Below, one piece after another: positions 18,765 to 28,160 of a DNA stretch of 64,000 nt. The position numbers and the translations under genes were made by a program. The notes under the pieces were generated by a model. That model searched no databases, was not told where the DNA came from, and worked only from the letters and a program-made list of their open reading frames with translations. This DNA is from Hydrotalea sp. (GTDB taxonomy: Bacteria; Bacteroidota; Bacteroidia; Chitinophagales; Chitinophagaceae): positions 1 to 64,000 of the forward strand of contig DAHXOT010000045.1 of the NCBI GenBank assembly GCA_027364735.1. The letters run 5' to 3'. Each line of letters starts with the position of its first letter. Position 1 is the first letter of the stretch.

Positions 18765-18977
18765 TATTATTAATTAGATTTTTAAATAACTTTTTTGATT
18801 GAAATTTAATACAGAGCTGCAAAAGTCGAAAAATATCTGCGAAATCGAGTACTTTTCTGAATTTTTATTTGAGAAATCCCCGTTAAATTAAAAAATTACA
18901 TCTAAATATTGCATTGCTTGATTGGGCGATAGTTAACGAAAAAATGATTGCTTTAAGTGGCTGTTTACTGCAAAACA

Positions 18978-20285
18978 TTAATGTACAATCATATTATTTT
19001 CCATATTTTCCAATGCAATGCCTTTGGTTTCGGGCATCAGCTTCCAAACATATAGTAATTGTAAAACCATCATTATTGTAAAAAAACCAAAAATATAAGT
19101 TCCGCCAAAACTATTGGCAAAAAAAGTAAATGTTTGAGAAATTAATGCGGCAAAAAACCAATGGGTTAAAGCTCCAAAAGACATTCCTGCGGCTCTTACA
19201 GAATTTGGAAATATTTCGGAAATAAATACCCAAATAACCGATCCTTGACCAATAGCATGAGCCGCAATAAATAAAAATACAAACCAAGTAATTCCGCCAT
19301 TAATATATCCTGCAAATGCTAACGACATTAACGAAAGTGAAATGATGTATCCTACAGAACCAATAAAAAGTAATGTTCTTCTGCCACTTCGATCTATTAA
19401 ATACCAACCTAAAATAGTAAATAAAAAATTGATAATTCCAATTCCGGCACTGGATAAAAACGCTGCACTTTTAGCCATTCCGGCCATTTCAAAAACACGG
19501 GGTGCAAAATAAATGATGGCATTAATACCCGATAACTGATTAAAAAATGCTAACAGAAAAGCAAGTAGTAATGGTTTAAAAAATTTACGCTTAAATAAAA
19601 ATTCTTTTTGAGTTTGATGCGAGTGTTGAATTTCGTTAATTAACTCATTTGCATTCGCTCCACTTTTTTCAAAAATTTTTCGGGCTTCGGTTTCATCGTT
19701 TTTATAAAGTAATAACCATCGTGGACTTTCGGGTGTAAAAAACATCATCCCCGAAAACAGTAAAGCCGGAAGGGCAATTAATCCCAACATGTATCGCCAA
19801 TCATTCTCGCCACCAAAACCTTGTAATAAATAATTAAAAAAATAAGCCAATAAAATTCCGCATACCACATTCAATTGAAAAGCAATGCCCATTTTACCCC
19901 TATGCTGTGGTGGTGCTATTTCTGAAATATATACGGGTGCCACAACCGAAGAAGCACCAATACTTAATCCGCCTAAAAAACGAAACGCCATAAATACATA
20001 AACATTTTGTGCCATAGCACTGCCAATTGCCGAAACAAAAAATATACCTCCAATTGCAATTAAGGTTTTTTTGCGACCAAATTTATTAGCCGGAATACTG
20101 CCTGTTCCTGCTCCAACAATAGTTCCATACAACGCCATAGCAATGGCAGTACCATGTAATAAATCGCTTAATTGCCATAAACGCTGAATATGCTGTTCGG
20201 CACCGGAAATGTTTGCCACATCCATTCCAAATAACAATCCGCCTAAAGCAACCGTAATAGACCAAAAGATTAAATTTTTATTCAT
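18978..20285 (-). CDS. sugar porter family MFS transporter
   Basis: A 435-aa, 12-helix inner-membrane sugar:H+ symporter. Sugar-porter signatures are present: NKFGRKKT after TM2, RFLGGLSIGASSVVAPVYISEIAP, PESPRWLL before the central loop, QLSGINAIIYFAPRVFE (TM7), the second motif DRSGRRTLLF and the C-terminal PETKG. The QLSGIN motif indicates a hexose or pentose substrate. The nearby GH32 fructan hydrolase (21597-23045) suggests fructose or a fructan fragment, but a KdnB-like gene lies between them. It has its own 190-nt upstream gap. Confidence 0.9.
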   Translation of the reverse strand: MNKNLIFWSITVALGGLLFGMDVANISGAEQHIQRLWQLSDLLHGTAIAMALYGTIVGAGTGSIPANKFGRKKTLIAIGGIFFVSAIGSAMAQNVYVFMAFRFLGGLSIGASSVVAPVYISEIAPPQHRGKMGIAFQLNVVCGILLAYFFNYLLQGFGGENDWRYMLGLIALPALLFSGMMFFTPESPRWLLLYKNDETEARKIFEKSGANANELINEIQHSHQTQKEFLFKRKFFKPLLLAFLLAFFNQLSGINAIIYFAPRVFEMAGMAKSAAFLSSAGIGIINFLFTILGWYLIDRSGRRTLLFIGSVGYIISLSLMSLAFAGYINGGITWFVFLFIAAHAIGQGSVIWVFISEIFPNSVRAAGMSFGALTHWFFAALISQTFTFFANSFGGTYIFGFFTIMMVLQLLYVWKLMPETKGIALENMENNMIVH

Positions 20286-20430
20286 ATTTTTTCGTTAGAA
20301 GATGAAATGTTTTATTTCCGCATAGCAGTTATCATTTGCAAGCACTTTTAAAAATAATCTTTATAGTTTGTTTTTTGTTTTTTTTACATGTTACGAATAA
20401 ATAAAAACGATTGCGGTGGAAATTTTTAAT

Positions 20431-20457
20431 AAAAAAGGCTGCTTTTATAGCAGCCTT
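20431..20457 (-). terminator. intrinsic terminator after the KdnB-like gene
   Basis: Minus-strand stem AAGGCTGC / GCAGCCTT (8 bp, loop TATAAAA) followed by T-rich sequence. It lies 18 nt after the stop of the dehydrogenase gene and separates it from the sugar porter. Confidence 0.8.
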
Positions 20458-20475
20458 GATATAAATTATCACAGT

Positions 20476-21549
20476 TTATAGTTTTTCGTATAATGCTCGC
20501 AACTTGTCTCTTGTCATAATTTTTTGCCAATCTTTCCCTAAGGCATTTTCCCATAAGGGTTTCATACCCAACGAAACATTCATCATTGTTTCAAACTGAT
20601 CATCGGATAAACCCTTGCAAATTCCTGTTGGAATATCTACTTTGTTTTTATCAACCATTCTTTTAAACACATCAACACCTTCCGGATAAAATTCGTGTAA
20701 ATGGTTCATTACAATGCAATTTCCTATTCCGTGTTTAGTTCCTAATAAATAACTTAATCCATAACTTACCGCATGTGCTACACCTACCTGACTATAAGCA
20801 ATGCTCATTCCTCCGGCATAAGAAGCCATCATTAATTTATCATCGCAACTATCATCCCATTCATTTTTTTCTAAAAATATATCTTGGCATAATTGCAAGG
20901 CTTTTTCGCCATAACTTTTACTAAACTCGTTTAAATAGGTTCCCTGTAAACTTTCTATACAATGAATATAACAATCCATTCCGGTATAAAATCGTTGATT
21001 TACGGGAGCATTTTTGGTTAATTCTGGATCAAGAACAATTTGATCGAAGGGGGTAAAATCTGAATTCATTCCCAACTTTCTAATAGGGCCGGTTAAAACT
21101 GTTGTTCTGGAAACTTCTGCTCCTGTACCACTTAAAGTTGGAATACCTGCTTTATATACGCCAGGATATTTTACCAAATCCCATCCTTGATATTCTGCTG
21201 AAGAACCCGGATTGGTCATCATTAATGCTACTGCTTTGGCTAAATCCATAGTACTGCCGCCGCCAATGCCAATAATACCACTTACTGTTCCAAATTCGCT
21301 TTTTAATTGTTGTGCTAAAGCATCAACTTGTTTTGTTTTTGGCTCATTGGTTACATCGGCATAAATAATTGTATCCTTTTCTCTTGTTGGTATTCTATTA
21401 ATTAATGGTTTGCCTTCAAAAAAATGATCTACCAAAAAAATCATTGGCGCATCGCCTTTTCTTTGTGGTGCAAGAATTTCATCTAATTGATTAAAACTTC
21501 CCCTGCCATATACCACATAACTTACCATCTTAAAATTTCTAAACTGCAT
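20476..21549 (-). CDS. kdnB: iron-containing alcohol dehydrogenase, KdnB-like (Kdo 8-oxidase)
   Basis: Type III (iron) alcohol dehydrogenase family. The start at 21549 (MQFRNFKMVSYVVYGRGS) is chosen because an exact -7 box (21569-21576) lies inside the longer ORF. The 357-aa protein has the nucleotide motif IGIGGGSTMDLAKA, AEYQGWDLVKYPG, GTGAEVSRT, and metal ligands in TGMDCYIHCIESL and the HAVSYGLSYLLGTKHGIGN region. These agree closely with my recollection of Shewanella KdnB, which oxidises C8 of Kdo on the way to 8-amino-Kdo for lipopolysaccharide. The kdsB gene 1.5 kb upstream on the same strand fits. The partner aminotransferase KdnA is not in the window. Confidence 0.75.
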   Translation of the reverse strand: MQFRNFKMVSYVVYGRGSFNQLDEILAPQRKGDAPMIFLVDHFFEGKPLINRIPTREKDTIIYADVTNEPKTKQVDALAQQLKSEFGTVSGIIGIGGGSTMDLAKAVALMMTNPGSSAEYQGWDLVKYPGVYKAGIPTLSGTGAEVSRTTVLTGPIRKLGMNSDFTPFDQIVLDPELTKNAPVNQRFYTGMDCYIHCIESLQGTYLNEFSKSYGEKALQLCQDIFLEKNEWDDSCDDKLMMASYAGGMSIAYSQVGVAHAVSYGLSYLLGTKHGIGNCIVMNHLHEFYPEGVDVFKRMVDKNKVDIPTGICKGLSDDQFETMMNVSLGMKPLWENALGKDWQKIMTRDKLRALYEKL

Positions 21550-21568
21550 AACTAAATTTTTGAAGTAA

Positions 21569-21576
21569 CAAAGATA
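21569..21576 (-). promoter_or_regulatory. -7 promoter element of the kdnB-like gene
   Basis: The minus strand reads TATCTTTG, exact TAnnTTTG, 19 nt before the chosen ATG at 21549. It implies a leader of about 15 nt and rules out the upstream start at 21603. A TTTG lies 24 nt further upstream, longer than the usual spacing. Confidence 0.55.
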
Positions 21577-21596
21577 TATAAATGCACAGCCATATT

Positions 21597-23045
21597 TTAC
21601 CAAACCGATTTCATTTTCCAGATAGTTAATTTTTCTATTTTTATTTTTCCGGTTGTGGCGTATGTTTCAATTCCTGTTTCATTTTCATCGGGGAAAACTT
21701 GAACAGTAAATACTTTTTCTCCATCATTTACAAAAACTTCAACAACCGAATTGTCAAAATATATATGCCATTTTAATTGGCCGTTTTGTAATTCAATTGG
21801 AGCAGATGCTGTATTCATTAATGCAAAGGTTTTACTAAACGAGGCATTGGTTTTTGATCTGTTAATGCACATTATTTTTTTATCTGCATCGTAATAAATA
21901 TCTAATGCGTGATTATTTTTTACAGCCAATTTTATTCCGCTTTTCCCTTTTGCAGCCGGATAAAAAATTAATTCAGCCTCGAAAACATTTCCTTTAAAAT
22001 CTATTTTTTCTCCCTCTTTATAATCAAATCTTTGTGTTCTTAAAGTTGCAAGTTGTTGAATGGGCTGCTGTATTAAAATATAGTTATCCTTGCTTTTTTT
22101 TAATGATAAAGATCTTGGCAACGACATAATGCCTTTCCATGGAGTTGTTGGAATATTGTTGGCATAATTCCAATTATTTAACCAGCCAATAGTAATAGGG
22201 TTTTTATATGGCGATTGATGATAGCTTATTGCCGCATAATAATCTAATCCATCATCTTGCTTTAAAATGGTGGGCGTATTATTTTCGTTGATAAAATATT
22301 GTCCATTAAACTCGCCCACAAAATATTGCATGGTACTATTTTGAGAAATAAATAAAACCCACTTTTTTTGATGGGTACCTTCTACCGGAACTTGCATTAA
22401 ATCGGGGCATTCCCACACACCACTTATATCGCCTGTAGGGCCAAACTTGCTTAATGATACCCAATTTTTTAAATTGCTTGACTGATAAAATTCTATTTGA
22501 TGCTCGTTAGGATGAGATACGCTCATTATCCAACGTTTATTTTTTTCGTACCAAAAAACATTGGGATCTCTAAAATCTTTTTGATGCAAGTTTAACACCG
22601 GATTGTGTATATATTTTTGGAAGGTTTTGCCCTCATTGATGCTGTACGCTATATTTTGTGTTTGCAAAGTATCGGTATGGCCGGTATAAATAGCAATCAT
22701 TGCATTTTTTCCAAAACCTGCCGAATTGTTGCTATCTATTATTGCCGAACCCGAGAAAATCATTACCCCATTTTCTTCTTTAATGGCGGGCACTAAGTGT
22801 GTCCAATATAATAAATCTTTACTAACGGCATGGCCCCAACTCATGTGTCCCCATTGATTGCCAAAAGGATTGTACTGATAGAATAAATGATATTGACCAT
22901 TGTAATATACCAATCCATTAGGATCGTTGCACCAATTATTAAATGGTGTAAAATGAAATTGCGGACGATATTTTTCGTGATACACTTTTTGTGAAAAAAG
23001 ATGATTAGCTATCATCATCAAAAGTATCATTGCTATTTTTTTCAT
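21597..23045 (-). CDS. GH32 fructan hydrolase (levanase / invertase type), exported
   Basis: Hydrolyses beta-fructosyl linkages in levan, inulin or sucrose. The 482-aa protein has a Sec signal peptide (MKKIAMILLMMIANHLFSQ). The five-bladed propeller holds NWCNDPNGLVYYNGQYHLF (Asp nucleophile in NDPNG), the transition-state motif FRDPNVFW and the acid/base motif WECPDL. A C-terminal beta-sandwich follows (about 345-480, with DNSVVEVFVNDGEKVF). All catalytic motifs are intact. It begins 31 nt after the kdsB stop; the sugar porter two genes downstream may import the fructose released. Confidence 0.93.
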   Translation of the reverse strand: MKKIAMILLMMIANHLFSQKVYHEKYRPQFHFTPFNNWCNDPNGLVYYNGQYHLFYQYNPFGNQWGHMSWGHAVSKDLLYWTHLVPAIKEENGVMIFSGSAIIDSNNSAGFGKNAMIAIYTGHTDTLQTQNIAYSINEGKTFQKYIHNPVLNLHQKDFRDPNVFWYEKNKRWIMSVSHPNEHQIEFYQSSNLKNWVSLSKFGPTGDISGVWECPDLMQVPVEGTHQKKWVLFISQNSTMQYFVGEFNGQYFINENNTPTILKQDDGLDYYAAISYHQSPYKNPITIGWLNNWNYANNIPTTPWKGIMSLPRSLSLKKSKDNYILIQQPIQQLATLRTQRFDYKEGEKIDFKGNVFEAELIFYPAAKGKSGIKLAVKNNHALDIYYDADKKIMCINRSKTNASFSKTFALMNTASAPIELQNGQLKWHIYFDNSVVEVFVNDGEKVFTVQVFPDENETGIETYATTGKIKIEKLTIWKMKSVW

Positions 23046-23076
23046 CCTTATTACAATGTATTTTAATTGCAGAAAA

Positions 23077-23793
23077 CTATAATAAGCTATTGGCTCTTGC
23101 CAAATCTTCCGGAGTATCTATTTCAATACCCATGTAATTGGTAACTACCATTTTTAAGGGAATTCCATTTTCAAGATATCGCAAGCATTCAATTTTTTCG
23201 GCAGCTTCTAACGGAGTTATTTCCCATTGTGTAAAATTAAGTAAGGCTTGTTTTGTAAATGCATAAACACCAATATGTTCGTAATAAATAGGAGTGGTAT
23301 TTTTATCTCTTTGATAAGGAATAACACTTCTACTGAACATAAGCGAATTCATGTTTTTATCAACTGCAACTTTTACATAATTAGGATCGTCAATTAATTT
23401 TTGATCTTTTAATATTTGCATTAAAGATGCCACTTGTACTGTATCATCTTCAAAAACTTCTAATAACTTTTCAAGCGGTTCGCGTTGTACAAAAGGTTCA
23501 TCTCCTTGTACATTTACAATAATATGAACATCCATATTGGCTGCTGCTTCTGCAATTCTATCGCTGCCGCTTTCGTGCGGTTGCTTACTCATTAAGGCTT
23601 TGCCGCCATGTTCCGTAATTTCATTAAAAATAATTTCGCTGTCGGTAACTACAAAAACATCATCAAATAAACCCGTTGCAACAGTATTGTGGTAGGTATT
23701 CAGAATAACAGTTTTATTACCGAGCAACTGCATCAATTTAGCGGGAAAACGAGTGGCTCCATAACGTGCCGGAATCATTGCAACTTTTTTCAT
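23077..23793 (-). CDS. kdsB: 3-deoxy-manno-octulosonate cytidylyltransferase (CMP-Kdo synthetase)
   Basis: Activates Kdo (or, with KdnA/KdnB, possibly 8-amino-Kdo) with CTP for lipopolysaccharide core synthesis. The 238-aa protein has the N-terminal nucleotide motif [59 protein letters not shown] and the C-terminal [13 protein letters not shown]. All are normal for KdsB. It is the first gene of kdsB-GH32-kdnB on the minus strand. Confidence 0.96.
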   Translation of the reverse strand: MKKVAMIPARYGATRFPAKLMQLLGNKTVILNTYHNTVATGLFDDVFVVTDSEIIFNEITEHGGKALMSKQPHESGSDRIAEAAANMDVHIIVNVQGDEPFVQREPLEKLLEVFEDDTVQVASLMQILKDQKLIDDPNYVKVAVDKNMNSLMFSRSVIPYQRDKNTTPIYYEHIGVYAFTKQALLNFTQWEITPLEAAEKIECLRYLENGIPLKMVVTNYMGIEIDTPEDLARANSLL

Positions 23794-23838
23794 CCAAAAA
23801 TATTTGTGTAAAGATGAATTTTTTTTGATGAAATTATT

Positions 23839-24657
23839 TTAAAGTTTCTTGAACGGATGTGAAATTAATTCAATAAAATTTTCATCTTTTTTTTCATCAT
23901 AATAATTATCTAATCCATATTTTAATTGCTTCACATCCAAACGGACAAATGTTCCCAACAATCTATCCCAAATAGAAAATACCGCACCATAATTACTATC
24001 GGTATACGGTTGTTTCCAATGATGATGCACTTTGTGCATGTTGGGAGAAATTAAAATATAACTAATTATTGTATCAATCCATATCGGCAATTTAATATTA
24101 GCATGTGTAAATGCGGTTGCAACCACCACCAATGTTTGATACATCATTACACTATACATGGGTGCACCCGAAATAAAAATTAATAACATAAAAAATATGC
24201 CACGCAATAAACTATCGCCGGGATGATGCCGTAAACCGGTTGTTACATCTACATTGCTATCGCTGTGATGAATGAGATGAAAACGCCACAAGAATTTATT
24301 TTTATGCATCACCAAATGCACAAGCCAACTACTGAAATCGAGCGATAAAACACCAATAGCTATTGTTGCAATTACTCCGGCTTTTGTCCAATAAATTAAC
24401 CCAAAACTTTTTTGTGCACACCAATCGGAAAGTTGAACAATAAAAATAGCCAGTAGGGTATGAATGATTAAATGAATAATAGTAAAAATGAAATTTACCA
24501 TAGCATGGCGATACTTATTTTTTTTGTATGCCATGGGTAATAATGGAATGGCCCCTTCTATAACCCAGAAAAATAACATTCCGCCAACTAAAAAAGCCAT
24601 TCGTTCTAATGGCCTGTGTTCTAATGTTTGAAAATGGCTGATGATATTGTTGAACAT
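23839..24657 (-). CDS. sterol desaturase / fatty acid hydroxylase family protein
   Basis: Integral membrane di-iron oxygenase family. The start is placed at 24657 (MFNNIISHFQTLEHRP), giving 272 aa; the longer ORF start has no better support. About five hydrophobic helices surround the three histidine clusters HLVMH, HLIHHSD and HKVHHHWKQPYTDSNYG, the ligand set of the family. Members hydroxylate fatty acids, carotenoids or sterol-like lipids; the substrate here is unknown. It lies 45 nt upstream of kdsB on the same strand, so membrane lipid or lipid A modification is possible but unproven. Confidence 0.85.
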   Translation of the reverse strand: MFNNIISHFQTLEHRPLERMAFLVGGMLFFWVIEGAIPLLPMAYKKNKYRHAMVNFIFTIIHLIIHTLLAIFIVQLSDWCAQKSFGLIYWTKAGVIATIAIGVLSLDFSSWLVHLVMHKNKFLWRFHLIHHSDSNVDVTTGLRHHPGDSLLRGIFFMLLIFISGAPMYSVMMYQTLVVVATAFTHANIKLPIWIDTIISYILISPNMHKVHHHWKQPYTDSNYGAVFSIWDRLLGTFVRLDVKQLKYGLDNYYDEKKDENFIELISHPFKKL

Positions 24658-24748
24658 GGCTACAATCTTTGTTTGAAAATACAAATAGTGCAAACAAGTT
24701 AATTAAAAAATTTATTTCCCTAATCAGGTATAAGAAGATTTCCTGCCT

Positions 24749-25960
24749 TTACTTTCTTTCGTAATTCTTTCGTAAACTATTTAATTTGATAGTATACATA
24801 AGTAGTGCAAAAAAGAAAAACACCATCATTTGAATTAGAATGATTCTGTATTCTGTATTGATAGCTTGCAAGCCTGCTCCATATACTCTTAATCTTAAAA
24901 ACGCATTGATCATTGGTGTACTTGGTAAAATATACGATAAGCCTTTTAATAAAGGAGGCAATGCTTGTGCGGGCCACAATGCACCACTCATAAAAAATAT
25001 AGAAGGGGAAATAAATACCAGAAATAATAATGCGTGTACACGTTTTTTAAACATCACACCAATTGACATTCCTAAAAATGATATGCTGAATAAGTATGGA
25101 ATGAGTAGATAAAACACAGGCCAAAATCCACTTTTATCTGGGAAGTTCATGATGTTGTAGAATAATCCTAAAATTATAAATGATGTGAAAAGATAAAGTG
25201 CAACATAAGCAGATGATTGTCCGATGACTAATTTTAAATTTGCCCATCTTTGATTAACTGCAACTTTTAAATAATGATAACTTTTCCGTTCTCTATGTTT
25301 TGCCCATAACACGCCAATACCAATTAATAACGTTTGTTGAATAACAATAATTAAAATACCTGGTACAACAAACGAAGCATAGCCGCCATTTGGATTGTAT
25401 AAACTGTACACATTTATATTTAATGGTTCTCTTGTATCCATTGCCTGTTGCAATGTTTTTCCTTTTTGCAACATATTTTTAATTTCAATTCTTGCACCCA
25501 AAACTTGCGAGCCATATAAACCACCGGCTAAAACTTGTTTGTACAATAAAAAATGTCCGGCATCGCTGTAAACAGTTACACCGCCTTGTTTTCCGCTGTA
25601 AATATTTTTTTCGAACCCATTGGGAATTAAAAAAACGCCAACCACATCTCCTTTGTAAAATAAATTTTGTGCTTCTTTTAAACTGCTTGGTTTTATAGCA
25701 ACGGAAACCTGTTCAGTTGCATCAATCATTCTACTTAGCTGCCTGCTTAAAGATGTGTGATCTAAATCAACCATGGCAATAGGAACATCTTTCACCACTT
25801 CCTTCATGTACCCAATTGAATATGCAACAGGATAGGCAATCATCCCCAATACAAACATCACAATTACACCACTATCTCGAAAACACTCTTTGAGTTCTCC
25901 AATAAAATAATTTGATATTTGATGCAATCCTTTAAATAATGATTTAAACATAATATCCAC
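24749..25960 (-). CDS. ABC-2 type exporter permease (second of two)
   Basis: A 403-aa inner-membrane permease: one N-terminal helix (around residues 33-55), a large periplasmic domain (about 60-195, with IAMVDLDHTSLSRQLSRMID), then five helices in the C-terminal half. This is the YhhJ/YbhS/YbhR architecture of the ABC2_membrane_3 family. It starts directly after the sister permease stop (25961), as the last gene of the tetR-tolC-hlyD-permease-permease operon. No ATP-binding subunit is encoded in the operon. Confidence 0.88.
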   Translation of the reverse strand: MDIMFKSLFKGLHQISNYFIGELKECFRDSGVIVMFVLGMIAYPVAYSIGYMKEVVKDVPIAMVDLDHTSLSRQLSRMIDATEQVSVAIKPSSLKEAQNLFYKGDVVGVFLIPNGFEKNIYSGKQGGVTVYSDAGHFLLYKQVLAGGLYGSQVLGARIEIKNMLQKGKTLQQAMDTREPLNINVYSLYNPNGGYASFVVPGILIIVIQQTLLIGIGVLWAKHRERKSYHYLKVAVNQRWANLKLVIGQSSAYVALYLFTSFIILGLFYNIMNFPDKSGFWPVFYLLIPYLFSISFLGMSIGVMFKKRVHALLFLVFISPSIFFMSGALWPAQALPPLLKGLSYILPSTPMINAFLRLRVYGAGLQAINTEYRIILIQMMVFFFFALLMYTIKLNSLRKNYERK

Positions 25961-27136
25961 TTAAATTTTCCACCAATATTTTTGATTCAATAAAACATAT
26001 TTCAATCTTGGAATAAAAAAACATCCCAATAAAATAAATCCTGTCAAGTATAACATATGCGTAAAGCTATTGGAAATAGCTTCTGACCTTAAAGACTGAC
26101 CTGAAAAAATATTCATCCAATAACTAATGGGAAAAATTCTGTTTATTACTTGTGCAACTTCGGGCATACCAAATGTTGGAAATGTAAATCCTGCGTAAGT
26201 CAATGCCAGCATAGTATAGGCACTTCCCAAAGAAATAGCCAATCTCATATTTTTGGTAAGTGTGATAAATAAAATTGCTATAGATTGATAACTTAATATC
26301 AATAACAATTCTGATAAAAGAATTACACCAACACTCCCTCGTAAAGGCAAACCTAAAATGCTGAACAAATCAATATTCATACATGCTGCTACGATAAAAA
26401 AGAAAATAGTGTAAGGCAATAATTTCCCTATCAATGCAATTACTATACTATTGTTGGAAGATTGTAACCATTCTAGTGCAGTACCATATTGCAATTCTGA
26501 ACCGATGGCATACAATGTTCCAAACAATGTAAACACAGTAAGCATTACAGGCAAAAGAATTAATGTGATGAAATAAGCATAACTAGCAAACGGATTGAAT
26601 AATATTTCTGAATGTAATTGTATGGGAATGATTTGTGCAATAGCTTGTTTTTCTGTTTCGCCATTTCGTAAATGTGTTTGCAATTTTATGCCTGCAGAAA
26701 GTGTTTTAATAGCTTTTTGAATTCCACTGTTCAACAAACTTCCTTTAATAATATTTGCATTATTCAAATACAATTCAACAGAAGAATGGCTACCCTTTAA
26801 TATGTTTTTTTCTGTTCCTTCGGGAATATATAAAATAGCGTCAATCATTCCTTCGTTCATTGCATTGCGAGCTTCCGTTAAGTTGATATAATCGCTATTA
26901 ATTGCTGCAATTGGTGTTGCATTAGTAAACTCTGCTGCTTTGCGTGAAATAGAGGTGTGATCCAAATCTACAACAGCTACAGGTAATTTTCTTGGTACAC
27001 TTGAATAAAATATCGATGTAATTAAAAAGAATGAAAACAAAGGTCCAATTAATACAACAAAGAAAGATGTGCCTTCTCTTGAAATACGTTTATATTCTCT
27101 TGCAATAACACTAAACAAAGGATATTTAACCGCCAT
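25961..27136 (-). CDS. ABC-2 type exporter permease (first of two)
   Basis: A 391-aa paralogue of the next gene with the same plan: TM near residues 25-45, a periplasmic domain starting VAVVDLDHTSISRKAAEFTN, and five or six C-terminal helices. Two such permeases usually form a heterodimer. It lies 3 nt after the hlyD stop. With HlyD and TolC it should build a tripartite efflux complex, but the ATPase must come from elsewhere. Confidence 0.88.
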   Translation of the reverse strand: MAVKYPLFSVIAREYKRISREGTSFFVVLIGPLFSFFLITSIFYSSVPRKLPVAVVDLDHTSISRKAAEFTNATPIAAINSDYINLTEARNAMNEGMIDAILYIPEGTEKNILKGSHSSVELYLNNANIIKGSLLNSGIQKAIKTLSAGIKLQTHLRNGETEKQAIAQIIPIQLHSEILFNPFASYAYFITLILLPVMLTVFTLFGTLYAIGSELQYGTALEWLQSSNNSIVIALIGKLLPYTIFFFIVAACMNIDLFSILGLPLRGSVGVILLSELLLILSYQSIAILFITLTKNMRLAISLGSAYTMLALTYAGFTFPTFGMPEVAQVINRIFPISYWMNIFSGQSLRSEAISNSFTHMLYLTGFILLGCFFIPRLKYVLLNQKYWWKI

Positions 27137-27139
27137 AAT

Positions 27140-28135
27140 TTATTTTTTTGCTCTTATTTCATCCCAATTTACAATTGCACTCATACCTGGACGTAAGCCC
27201 TCAACCACTTCAATAGGAACGGCATGTACTTCAAAAGTCTTCATATCAAAATCGCCTGAAGTTTTTGTTGCATTCCATGTTGCAAAATCTCCCAAACTAT
27301 GTATGTAACTCACTTTTAGTTTAATAGTTTTATTTAATGCAGGAAATTTTGCAGCAAAAACAGAACCCATTTTAATATCAGCTAATAAATCTTCTCTCAA
27401 ATTAAAAGTTACCCAACAATCTTTTAAGTTAACAATAGTAACAACAGGATAACCCGCAGAAACCAACTCGCCCGATTCTGCAATAATGTTTGCAATTTCT
27501 CCATCAATAGGAGCAAAAATGGCTGTTTCTTTTCTGTAAGAATTTACTTCCCGAATTGCGCCTTCTGCTCTTAAAACCATCGATTGTGCAGCTGCTTTAT
27601 CTTCAATACGAGTTCCTTTTTTGGCTTTTATCCAAATTGCTTCTGCCACTTTTTCTGTTTCAACTGCAGCTTTGTAATTTGTTTCTGCTTCATCTTTTTT
27701 CTGAGCAGGTACAACACCGTCTTTGTATAAATTATTTACACGTTCAAACGTTTTTTTAGCCAAATCTGTCGCGGCATGTGCTTTCATATATGTGTTGTAT
27801 GCAGCTTGAATATCTTCTATCTGTGCACCTGCAATTGCTTTTTGATTTTGTGCTTCTGCCCCTTTTAATGCTGCATCTGCCTGTGCCATTTTCGCGTCAA
27901 TTTCCGGGCTTCCAAACGTGTACAACAATTGGCCTTTCTTTACAGAATCACCTTTATGAATGAGTAATAGTTCAATTCTTCCAACCAATTTTGATGCTAC
28001 TTTAATTTGTGTTGCATCAACTTCTCCCTGAACTTCCAAAATTTTTGGTTTAGAAATAATTCTTATAGAAATGATAATGAAAACCACAAAAGTAATGATT
28101 CCTATTGCGGCAAATACAATTCCTTTTTTATTCAT
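27140..28135 (-). CDS. HlyD / membrane fusion protein of the efflux operon
   Basis: Periplasmic adaptor linking the inner-membrane permeases to TolC. The 331-aa protein has an N-terminal membrane anchor (residues 5-27), a biotinyl-lipoyl half (VASKLVGRIELLLIHKGDSV), an alpha-helical coiled-coil hairpin (about 75-175, Ala/Lys/Glu-rich), the second lipoyl half (IFAPIDGEIANIIAESGELV) and a beta-barrel. It resembles YbhG/YhiI adaptors of ABC-2 efflux systems. It lies between tolC (25 nt) and the permease (3 nt). Confidence 0.92.
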   Translation of the reverse strand: MNKKGIVFAAIGIITFVVFIIISIRIISKPKILEVQGEVDATQIKVASKLVGRIELLLIHKGDSVKKGQLLYTFGSPEIDAKMAQADAALKGAEAQNQKAIAGAQIEDIQAAYNTYMKAHAATDLAKKTFERVNNLYKDGVVPAQKKDEAETNYKAAVETEKVAEAIWIKAKKGTRIEDKAAAQSMVLRAEGAIREVNSYRKETAIFAPIDGEIANIIAESGELVSAGYPVVTIVNLKDCWVTFNLREDLLADIKMGSVFAAKFPALNKTIKLKVSYIHSLGDFATWNATKTSGDFDMKTFEVHAVPIEVVEGLRPGMSAIVNWDEIRAKK

Positions 28136-28160
28136 GATTGTATAATTATTCAGTTATTAA

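Noticed and set aside
23795-23802. TATTTTTG box directly before kdsB
   Set aside because: Only 1 nt from the ATG, so transcription would start inside the gene; probably chance in AT-rich DNA.
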